Assembly: GCA_038215095.1 (NCBI GenBank) | Contig: JBBQRG010000026.1 | Span: 1 to 37,409 of the forward strand | Direction: 5' to 3' | Origin: DATACN01 sp038215095 | Lineage (GTDB): Bacteria > Actinomycetota > Thermoleophilia > Solirubrobacterales > Thermoleophilaceae | Length of the DNA stretch: 37,409 bases | Position numbers and translations under genes: made by a program | In this document: positions 22,854 to 29,852 of the stretch, piece after piece | How the letters are laid out: each line of letters begins with the position of its first letter | Numbering within the stretch: the first letter of the stretch is position 1 | The notes under the pieces: model-generated | What the model saw: the letters and a program-made list of their open reading frames with translations, nothing else | Databases searched by the model: none | What the model was told of the DNA's origin: nothing

Positions 22854-23924
22854 GTCGACCGCGAGCTCACACTCCGCGAGCTGAACCGCGCCACGCTCGC
22901 GCGCCAGCTGCTGCTCGAGCGCTCCGAGCTTGCGCCGGCCGAGGCGATCGCGTGCGTCGCCGGCCTCCAGGCGCAGAAGCGGGAGATGCCCTACATCGGC
23001 CTCTGGAGCCGCCTGCGCGACTTCCGCCGCGAGCGGCTGCACGAGCTCGCCGAGCGCGGTGAGGTGGTGCGGGCCAGCCTGATGCGCTTCACCCTGCAGC
23101 TCTTCACGGCGGCCGACTACGCCGAGCTGCGCGCCGACCTCCAGCCGGCGCTGACGCGCAACCTGATCGCGTTCGTCGGCAAGCGCATCGAAGGCCTCGA
23201 CCGCGAGCCGGTGCTCGCCACCGCCCGGGCGGCCCTCGAGGAGCGGCCGCTCACCTTCGCCGAGCTGCGCGAGCTGCTGGCCGAGCGCTTCCCTGAGTGG
23301 GACACCCCGGCGCTGGCACTGCTGGTGCGCTCGGAGCTGCCGCTCGTGCAGGTGGCCGGCGACCCGAGGTGGGGCTGGCCCGCCACGCCCGCCTACGAGC
23401 TGGCGGCGGAGCGGGTCGCCCCGGCGAAGGGACCGCACGAGCTGATCCGGCGCTACCTGGCCGCCTTCGGCCCCGCGAAGACGGCGGACGTGCAGGCCTG
23501 GTCGGGCCTTTCCGGGCTGAGGCCGAGCGTGAAGGAGCTGGCGCCCGAGCTCGTGAGCTACCGCGACGAGCAGGGCAAGGAGCTGCTCGACCTGCCGGGC
23601 GCGCCGCTGCCCGACCCCGACACCCCCGCGCCGCCGCTCTTCCTGCCCGAGCTCGACAACGCGATCCTCTCGCACGCCGACCGCAGCCGCATGGTCCCCG
23701 ACGAGCACCGCAAGAAGGTCTTCCTGACGGCCGGCCGCGTGCGCGCCACGTTCCTGCTGGACGGTTTCGTGGCGGGCACCTGGAAGATCGAAGACGGCTC
23801 GTCACTGGTGGTCGAGCCGTTCGGCCGTCTGACGAAGCCCGATCGAACGGCGCTGGGTGAGGAGGCCGAGCGCCTGCTGCGCTTCGTCGCGGAGGAAACG
23901 GCGGGCTGGGTGCGCTTCGACTAG
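22854..23924 (+). CDS. Winged-helix (HTH_42) protein, AlkZ/YcaQ-like DNA glycosylase homologue, non-canonical start
   Basis: A homologue of AlkZ/YcaQ-type glycosylases, which unhook DNA crosslinks or remove bulky alkyl adducts. The first ATG is at 22986, but conserved family sequence continues upstream in frame (LTLRELNRATLARQLLLER, then AIACVAGLQAQ). That part carries the QxQ catalytic motif (Gln39/Gln41 counted from 22854, at 22968-22976). The frame is open back to a TGA at 22815, yet no ATG, GTG or TTG lies between 22818 and 22986. The given start, 22854, marks where homology begins and is approximate; a rare start codon, sequencing error or start-loss mutation is possible. Winged-helix repeats follow (LIRRYLAAFGPAKTADVQAW) and ARVRATFLLDGFVAGTW-like sequence near the C-terminus. 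Confidence 0.8.
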   Translation, partial: VDRELTLRELNRATLARQLLLERSELAPAEAIACVAGLQAQKREMPYIGLWSRLRDFRRERLHELAERGEVVRASLMRFTLQLFTAADYAELRADLQPALTRNLIAFVGKRIEGLDREPVLATARAALEERPLTFAELRELLAERFPEWDTPALALLVRSELPLVQVAGDPRWGWPATPAYELAAERVAPAKGPHELIRRYLAAFGPAKTADVQAWSGLSGLRPSVKELAPELVSYRDEQGKELLDLPGAPLPDPDTPAPPLFLPELDNAILSHADRSRMVPDEHRKKVFLTAGRVRATFLLDGFVAGTWKIEDGSSLVVEPFGRLTKPDRTALGEEAERLLRFVAEETAGWVRFD

Positions 23925-24031
23925 AAGAAGCGAGCCCTAAGCCGGCGGCGTAGGGGGCGCGCGTGGCCGCGGGCAGGAGGCCTCGTCCGGACACGCGCTA
24001 AGGGACGCGACGATGGTCTCCTGGGTCGGCG

Positions 24032-24067
24032 TTGACCGGCTGCGTCCGGGCTGCGAACATACGTTCG
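24032..24067 (+). promoter_or_regulatory. LexA/SOS box and -35-like element before dnaE2
   Basis: CGAACATACGTTCG (24054-24067) is a second exact match to CGAAC-R-N-R-Y-GTTCG. TTGACC (24032-24037) is the same -35-like hexamer seen before imuB. The last base of the box is the G of the GTG start at 24067, so operator and start codon overlap. Confidence 0.88.
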
Positions 24068-27000
24068 TGTCTTACGTCGAGCTGCATTGCCATTCGACCT
24101 ATTCGTTCCTCGACGGGGCGTCGCATCCGGTGGAGCTGGCGGGGGCCGCGGCGGAGCAGGGGCACGAAGCGCTGGCGGTCACAGACCACGATGGACTTCA
24201 CGGCGCGATGGAGGCCGCCCAGGCGCTGAAGCCGCTCGGCATCAGGCCGATCACAGGCGCCGAGCTGACGCTCGACGACGGCTCGCACCTCACGCTCCTG
24301 TGCGAGAGCCGCACCGGCTACTCGAACCTCTGCCGCCTGATCACGAAGGCGCACGCGCACACGCGGCGCTGGGTGCACCTGGGCTGGGACGAGCCGGACG
24401 CCAACCGCAGGCCCAGGCAGGACCCGATCGAGGGCGAGCCGGAGCTGTCGCTCGATGAGGTGGAGCGCCACGCCGAGGGGCTCGTGTGCCTGTCGGGCTG
24501 CGCCCGCGACGGCGTGCTGGCGCGCCGCATCGAGGCGGGCGACCACCGCGGCGCGGCGGCCGCCGGGCAGCGGCTGCTGGCCGCCTTCGGGCCCGAGCGC
24601 TTCCGCGTGGAGCTGCAGCGCCCCTACTGGCGCAACGACCGCCGCCGCAACCGCCTGCTGGCCGAGCTGGCCGAGCGGCTCGGGGTCCCGTGCGTTGCCA
24701 CGGGCAACGTGCACGCCCACGACCGCTCGCGGGTGGCGCTGCAGGACGCGATGGTGGCCGTGCGCCTGGGCGCCACGCTCGACGAGTCGGAGCCCGGCCG
24801 GCGCGGCAACTCGTCGCACGTGCTGGCCCCGCCGGAGAAGATGGCCGAGCGCTTCCGGGAGCACCCCGAGGCGGTGCACGAGAGCGGCCGCCTGGCCGAG
24901 CGCCTGCGCTTCGACCTGACCGCGGACCTCGGCTACCGCTACCCCGGCTCGGAGGACCCCGAGGCCGACTCGAAGCTGGCCGTGCTCTGCAAGGCAAAGA
25001 TCGGCGAGCGCTACGAGGGCCGGCCCACGCTCGCCGAGGCCGAGGCGCGCCTCGACGAGGAGCTCAGGGTGATCCGCGGCCTCGGCCTGTCGGGCTTCTT
25101 CCTGCTCCACCGGGACATGCTCGAGCTGGCCCGCGAGGTAGCAGCCCAGGTGCGCGGGGCCGAGTCGGCTCGCCGCCTGCTGCCGCCGGGGCGGGGGAGG
25201 GGCTCGAGCGTGTCCTCGATCGTCTGCTACCTCACGGGCCTCTCGCACGTGGACCCGATCGAGAACGAGCTGCTGCTCGGGCGCTTCCTGAACGAGGAGC
25301 TGTCAGCGCTCCCCGACATCGACCTCGACTTCCCGCGCGATGTGCGCGACGTGCTGATCCCGCGCGTGCACGACCGCTACGGGCGCGACCGCTGCGCGCT
25401 GGTGGCGGCCTTCCCGACCTTTCAGGTGCGCTCGGCGGTGCGCGACTTCGCCAAGGCGCTCGGCCTGCCGCCGGGGGAGATCGAGCGCCTGGCGCGCGCG
25501 GTGGATCCCTGGAAGCCGACGAACGACATCGAGGGCGATGTGCCGGCCGGCCGCTCGCCGCGCTGGGACGCGCTCGTGGCGCTGGCCCGCGACGCCCACG
25601 GGCTGCCGCGCCACATGTCCCAGCACCCGGGCGGCATGGTCATCTCCACGCAGCCGCTGATCGACCTCTGCCCGGTGCAGCCGGCCTCGATGGAGGGCCG
25701 CCAGATGGTGCAGTGGGACAAGGACTCCTGCGCCGACGCCGGCTTCCTGAAGATCGACCTGCTGGGCCTGGGGATGCTGTCGGCGGTCGAGCGCTGCGTG
25801 GACGAGATCGCCCGCGTGCGCGGCGAGTCGATCGACCTCTCGCGCATCCCCTACGACGACAAGGAGGTCTACGCAGAGATCCAGCGCGCCGAGACGATGG
25901 GTGTGTTCCAGATCGAGAGCCGCGCGCAGATGCAGATGCTCAAGCGCACCCTCCCGGAGTCACTCGACGACCTGACCGTGCAGGTGGCGCTGGTGCGGCC
26001 GGGGCCGATCCAGGGCGGGGCCGTGCACCCTTACATCGAGCGCCGCAAGGCGCTGCGCGCGGACCCGAGCTACCAGGTGCCCTACGAGCACCCGTCGCTC
26101 GAGCCGGTGCTGCGCGACACGCTCGGGGCAATCGTCTTCCAGGACCAGGTGATCGAGGTGTCGATGGGGCTCGCCGGCTTCCGGCCGGGCGAGGCCGAGG
26201 GGCTGCGCCGCGCGATGAGCCGCAAGCGCTCGGAGGCGGCCATGCGCTCGTACGAGCGCAAGTTCATCGACGGCGCGATGGCAAACGGCGCCTCGCGGGA
26301 GGTGGCCGAGCGCGTCTACGACCAGATCGTCGGCTTCTCGGGCTTCGGCTTTCCGAAGGCCCACTCGGCGGCGTTCGGGCTGCTGGCCTACCAGTCCACC
26401 TGGCTGCGCGTGCACTACCACCCCGAGTTCCTCTGCGCGCTCCTGAACGAGCAGCCGATGGGCTTCTACCCGCCCGACACGCTCGTGCACGAAGCCCAGC
26501 GGGTGGGGGTGGAGGTGCTGCCGCCGTGCGTGATGAGGAGCTGGACCGACTGCCGAACCGAGGGCGGGGCCGTAAGAGTGGGCCTGGGCTACGTGAATGG
26601 GGTGCGCAAGGACGAGGTCAGGGCGCTCGTGGCAGAGCGCGAGCAGGGCGGCGGCTGGCGCTCGCTGGGCGACCTGTCCGGGCGCTCGGGGGCGGGCGAG
26701 GAGACGCTCGGCCGCCTGGCCTGGGCGGGCGCCTGCGACGAGCTGTCGGGCGGCTCGCGGCGCGAGGCGCTCTGGGGGCTCGGCGTGGCCGTGCCCGGCG
26801 AGCGGGTGCCCTCCGGCACGCAGCTCGCGCTGCCGCTCGAGCCGCACGCGGGGCCGGAGCTGCGCGCGCTCAGCGCCTGGGAGCGGATGCTCGCCGACTA
26901 CGGCTCGACCGGCGTGACCCTGCGCGAGCACCCGCTGGAGCTGATGCGCCCAGGCCTTCCTGAAGACCTGCGCTCGAGCACGGAGCTCGAGGCCGGCCGC

Positions 27001-27372
27001 GATGGCTCGAGGGTGCGCGTAGCCGGCCTGGTGGTGGCCCGCCAGCGCCCGGCCACGGCGAAGGGCGTGACGTTCATGCTGCTGGAGGACGAGCACGGCA
27101 CGATCAACCTGATCGTGCCCCCGCCCGTGCACGACCGCTTCCGCCTGGCGGTGCGCGCCGAGCCGCTCGTGCTGGCGAGCGGCCGCCTGGAGCGCCGCGA
27201 GGGCAGCGTGAACGTGCTGGTGGACAAGATCGAGCGCCTCGACCGCCCCGACCTGCCGCACGCCGAGGTCAGGCACATCGAGCCGCGCCGCGCCTGGAGC
27301 AACGACGAGCGCGAGGCCGACCTGCGCAGCGTGGCGCCGGTGGCCCACAGCTTCGGGCGAAGGGGGCGCTAG
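24067..27372 (+). CDS. dnaE2: Error-prone DNA polymerase III alpha-like subunit DnaE2 (ImuC)
   Basis: An 1101-residue C-family polymerase that performs SOS mutagenesis and translesion synthesis with ImuB. GTG 24067 gives MSYVELHCHSTYSFLDG, the family start; ATG 24013 lies upstream of the LexA box. The PHP domain occupies about 1-300 (LHCHSTYS, VTDHDG, NVHAHDRS). The palm has ALPDIDLDFPRDVRD with two catalytic Asp and FLKIDLLGLGML with the third. Fingers, HhH and an OB fold (VRVAGLVVARQRPATAKG) follow, and the C-terminal tau-binding region of replicative DnaE1 is missing, as in DnaE2. It converges on the next gene with a 4 nt stop overlap. Confidence 0.95.
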   Translation: MSYVELHCHSTYSFLDGASHPVELAGAAAEQGHEALAVTDHDGLHGAMEAAQALKPLGIRPITGAELTLDDGSHLTLLCESRTGYSNLCRLITKAHAHTRRWVHLGWDEPDANRRPRQDPIEGEPELSLDEVERHAEGLVCLSGCARDGVLARRIEAGDHRGAAAAGQRLLAAFGPERFRVELQRPYWRNDRRRNRLLAELAERLGVPCVATGNVHAHDRSRVALQDAMVAVRLGATLDESEPGRRGNSSHVLAPPEKMAERFREHPEAVHESGRLAERLRFDLTADLGYRYPGSEDPEADSKLAVLCKAKIGERYEGRPTLAEAEARLDEELRVIRGLGLSGFFLLHRDMLELAREVAAQVRGAESARRLLPPGRGRGSSVSSIVCYLTGLSHVDPIENELLLGRFLNEELSALPDIDLDFPRDVRDVLIPRVHDRYGRDRCALVAAFPTFQVRSAVRDFAKALGLPPGEIERLARAVDPWKPTNDIEGDVPAGRSPRWDALVALARDAHGLPRHMSQHPGGMVISTQPLIDLCPVQPASMEGRQMVQWDKDSCADAGFLKIDLLGLGMLSAVERCVDEIARVRGESIDLSRIPYDDKEVYAEIQRAETMGVFQIESRAQMQMLKRTLPESLDDLTVQVALVRPGPIQGGAVHPYIERRKALRADPSYQVPYEHPSLEPVLRDTLGAIVFQDQVIEVSMGLAGFRPGEAEGLRRAMSRKRSEAAMRSYERKFIDGAMANGASREVAERVYDQIVGFSGFGFPKAHSAAFGLLAYQSTWLRVHYHPEFLCALLNEQPMGFYPPDTLVHEAQRVGVEVLPPCVMRSWTDCRTEGGAVRVGLGYVNGVRKDEVRALVAEREQGGGWRSLGDLSGRSGAGEETLGRLAWAGACDELSGGSRREALWGLGVAVPGERVPSGTQLALPLEPHAGPELRALSAWERMLADYGSTGVTLREHPLELMRPGLPEDLRSSTELEAGRDGSRVRVAGLVVARQRPATAKGVTFMLLEDEHGTINLIVPPPVHDRFRLAVRAEPLVLASGRLERREGSVNVLVDKIERLDRPDLPHAEVRHIEPRRAWSNDEREADLRSVAPVAHSFGRRGR

Positions 27373-28298
27373 CGCGGCAGGCGCTGCCAGGCGGGCTCGA
27401 ACTCCACGCCTGGCGGGTCGAAGCCCATCCGCACACGCTTCCCGGTCCGGGCGCTGACGGCGGCGATGTGGTCCGTGTCGCGGATCGCGATCAGCCGGCC
27501 GTCGGGCGACCAGGCGAGCTCACCAAGGAAAAGGCTGTGCACCGGCAGGTGGTGGAGGCCGCGCCCATTCGCGCGTATCCGGTAGAGGCCGCGCCTGCCG
27601 ACGAACGCGATGTCGCTTCCGTGCGGCGACCAGCTCGGCTGGGAGCCGAGCGCGGACTTGACCCGCCTGGCCCTGCCGCCCGGGCGGACCACGTCGATGC
27701 GGCTGCTGTACGCGCACTCGTCGCCGGAGCCGGGGTTGGCCAGGTACTGCCGGCGCACGAACGCGATCTCGCCGCGAAGCGACCAGTCCGGCTGGTCCCC
27801 GCCGCGCCGGGTGAGCTGTTGCTTGTCCGTGCCGTCCGGCGCGATCGTGAAGAGCTGTCGCTGGAGGCCGCAGTCGTCTGAGGGGTCGTCCACGCTGAAC
27901 ACGAGCCGCGACCCGTCCGGCGACCACGACGGGTCGTAGCCCTGCGCCCCCGGCACCGCGGTGAGGCCCGTGCCGCCGGCTTCCACCACGTAGACCTGCG
28001 GCGGAGACGCGCCCGAGACCGAGAAGGCGATCTTCCGGCCGTCGGGGGACCAGGCCGGCGCGCCCGCGAAGCAGCTCTCGGCGGGCGAGAGCATCGCCGC
28101 GGCGGGGCAGGGGGATGGCATCGCCCGCGTGCCGTCGCCGTGAGCACCGCCGATGTAGATCGTGGCCTTGTTGAAGCCACGCGCCTCCGACGAGGCGGCC
28201 AGCAGGCCGTTGCGCCCCGGTAGCGCGGCCGCCGGCGCCGCGGCCGCGAGCGCGAGCGCGAGCGCGATTCCCACGCCAAGTGCGCGACGGATCCTCAT
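27369..28298 (-). CDS. Exported TolB-like beta-propeller protein (PD40 repeats)
   Basis: A 309-residue secreted protein. ATG 28298 opens a signal peptide (MRIRRALGVGIALALAL, ending AAA|LPG). At least five WSPDG-type repeats characteristic of TolB/WD40-like propellers are visible (AWSPDGRKIAFSV, SWSPDGSRLVFSV, DWSLRGEIAFV, SWSPHGSDIAFVG, AWSPDGRLIAI), spaced by roughly 40-50 residues, enough for one propeller. Cys pairs near residues 64/77 and 150 may stabilise it. No TolB N-terminal domain or enzyme domain is present, so a binding or scaffold role outside the membrane is likely. It is divergent from the DUF72 gene. Confidence 0.88.
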   Translation of the reverse strand: MRIRRALGVGIALALALAAAAPAAALPGRNGLLAASSEARGFNKATIYIGGAHGDGTRAMPSPCPAAAMLSPAESCFAGAPAWSPDGRKIAFSVSGASPPQVYVVEAGGTGLTAVPGAQGYDPSWSPDGSRLVFSVDDPSDDCGLQRQLFTIAPDGTDKQQLTRRGGDQPDWSLRGEIAFVRRQYLANPGSGDECAYSSRIDVVRPGGRARRVKSALGSQPSWSPHGSDIAFVGRRGLYRIRANGRGLHHLPVHSLFLGELAWSPDGRLIAIRDTDHIAAVSARTGKRVRMGFDPPGVEFEPAWQRLPR

Positions 28299-28364
28299 GC
28301 CCCGCAAAACCTGACGGCCGTGCAGAGTTGTGGCCGTGTCGGCGCTACCGGTAGCTTCAGCGTG

Positions 28365-29282
28365 ATGGGGGACATCCTCGTGGGCACCTCGAGCTGGGCC
28401 GACCCGGGCTTCGTCAAGGAGTGGTACCCGCAGGGCATGGAGGCCAGCGAGCGGTTGCCCTGGTACGCCGAGCGCTTCAGGGCGGTCGAGCTGAACTCGA
28501 GCTTCTATGCCGTGCCCGACCGCAACACCGTGCACCGCTGGGCCGAGGTCACGCCCGACGGCTTCACCTTCGACGTGAAGGTGCACCGCGCGCTGTCGCG
28601 CCACTCGGCACCGCTCGACTCGCTGCCCCCGGACCTGCGCGACGAGGCCGAGGTGAACGAGCGCGGGCGGGTGATCCTGACTCCCGACCTCGAGACCACG
28701 CTGGCGAAGCGCCTGGTGGAGGAGGTCTCGCCGCTGGACGAGGCCGGCAAGCTCGGCGCCTTCCTCGTGCAGCTGACGCCGGCGTTCTCGCCCGGCCGCC
28801 ACGACCTGGGCGAGCTGGACGGGCTGGTCGAGGCGCTGAAGCCGCACCCCGTGGCGATCGAACTGCGCAACCGCAACTGGGTCGAGGGCGAGCGCCTACA
28901 GGACACGCTCGAGTGGTTCTCCGAGCGCGGCGCCGCGTTCGTGGGCGTGGACGCGCCGCCAGGCGACACCTTCCAGATCATGCCGCCCACCGACGCGGTG
29001 ACGCGCGACGACCTGGCTTACATGCGCGCGCATGGCCGCAACACGGACGGCTACCTGGGCGGCAAGTCGGTGGCCGAACGCTTCGGCTGGCGCTACACCG
29101 ATGACGAGCTCGAGGAGATCGGCGACCGCGCCCGGGGGCTGGCGGAGCAGGCCGGCCAGGTGCACGTGATGTTCAACAACAACCGCGACGACGACGCGCC
29201 AACGGCGGCGCAGCGCTTCCAGGCGCTGCTCGGACAGGATCCCGGGCCGCCGCCCGAGGACCCTCAGCTCACGCTCGGCTGA
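28365..29282 (+). CDS. DUF72 (YecE-like) TIM-barrel protein
   Basis: A 305-residue protein of the DUF72 family, a TIM-barrel fold of unknown catalytic role. ATG 28365 gives MGDILVGTSSWADPGFVKEW, the family start (G-T-S-S/G-W). Further conserved elements are YAERFRAVELNSSFYAVP, FDVKVHRALSRH, AFLVQLTPAF, PVAIELRNRNW, RAHGRN and HVMFNNN, matching the usual order. Full length. It is flanked by divergent and convergent genes, so it is probably transcribed alone. The 66 nt upstream region is shared with the divergent propeller gene and shows no clear operator. Confidence 0.92.
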   Translation: MGDILVGTSSWADPGFVKEWYPQGMEASERLPWYAERFRAVELNSSFYAVPDRNTVHRWAEVTPDGFTFDVKVHRALSRHSAPLDSLPPDLRDEAEVNERGRVILTPDLETTLAKRLVEEVSPLDEAGKLGAFLVQLTPAFSPGRHDLGELDGLVEALKPHPVAIELRNRNWVEGERLQDTLEWFSERGAAFVGVDAPPGDTFQIMPPTDAVTRDDLAYMRAHGRNTDGYLGGKSVAERFGWRYTDDELEEIGDRARGLAEQAGQVHVMFNNNRDDDAPTAAQRFQALLGQDPGPPPEDPQLTLG

Positions 29283-29285
29283 CGC

Positions 29286-29741
29286 TTACCCCCGGCGGAG
29301 CTCGAACCAGACCCGCGTCGCGGGGCCGTCGTTGCCGACGCCCCACCGGTGGGCCAGGCGCTCCACAAGGAACAGGCCCCAGCCTGAGTCGCGCGCGTCG
29401 TTGCGGCGGCGCGGGCGGTGCTGGAAGCCGGGCCCGTGGTCGGTCACTTCGACCAGCACGGCCTGGCGGCCCACCAGCACGCGCAGGCTCACGGCCTCCG
29501 CGCTGGCGTGCTTGACGCTGTTCGACACCAGCTCGGTCACGAGCAGGCGCATGGTCTCCATCAGCGGCGGATCGAGGTCGCCGCGCAGCTTGCCGAGCGC
29601 GCGGCGCGCCTTCGAGGGGGCCTCGGGGCCGCCGTTCAGGCGCAGGTCGATGGTGTCCTTCACGGCCCCCTGCTCAGGGCTGTCGGGGACGTCGCTCACT
29701 GAGCCGCCTGGGGCCGGGGAATAGGTGGGTGTGGAGTCCAT
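29286..29741 (-). CDS. RsbW/SpoIIAB-like anti-sigma factor (ATP-binding)
   Basis: A 151-residue GHKL-type ATP-binding protein starting at ATG 29741. After a Pro/Ser-rich N-terminus of about 25 residues, the HATPase_c fold shows the N box LVTELVSNSVKHA, the G1 box VEVTDHGPGF and the G2 region DSGWGLFLVERLAHRW. This is the layout of anti-sigma or switch kinases that phosphorylate STAS-domain antagonists. It lies 111 nt downstream of an RsbU-like phosphatase on the same strand, the usual partner enzyme that dephosphorylates the antagonist. The sigma factor and STAS protein they control are not in the window. Confidence 0.9.
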   Translation of the reverse strand: MDSTPTYSPAPGGSVSDVPDSPEQGAVKDTIDLRLNGGPEAPSKARRALGKLRGDLDPPLMETMRLLVTELVSNSVKHASAEAVSLRVLVGRQAVLVEVTDHGPGFQHRPRRRNDARDSGWGLFLVERLAHRWGVGNDGPATRVWFELRRG

Positions 29742-29806
29742 AGGGCTACGAGTCGTCCTTCTACGGCCGCATTCGTCCGACTACTACCCATTGTGTACCG
29801 CTGGTC

Positions 29807-29819
29807 GGTTTCCGAAACC
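29807..29819. repeat. 13 bp palindrome between the RsbU-like and RsbW-like genes
   Basis: GGTTTC-C-GAAACC is a perfect inverted repeat in the 111 nt gap 29742-29852. It could be an operator, or GGTTTC could belong to a promoter for the anti-sigma gene, but no convincing paired -10 element was found at normal spacing. Confidence 0.35.
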
Positions 29820-29852
29820 ATCGGCTGGAGAACGGCAACGTCTCGCCCAGTG

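Noticed and set aside
24013..24066. ATG 24013 as the dnaE2 start
   Set aside because: It would place the LexA operator inside the coding region and add 18 residues without family similarity.
24486..26963. An 825-codon open frame on the + strand
   Set aside because: It is a shadow of dnaE2 in another frame: Arg/Ala/Gly/Pro-rich with no domain, whereas the overlapping frame has complete DnaE2 motifs.
29823..29840. GCCGATGG on the - strand before the anti-sigma gene as another sigma-28-type -10
   Set aside because: No TCAA or TAAA is found at 14-17 nt upstream on that strand.
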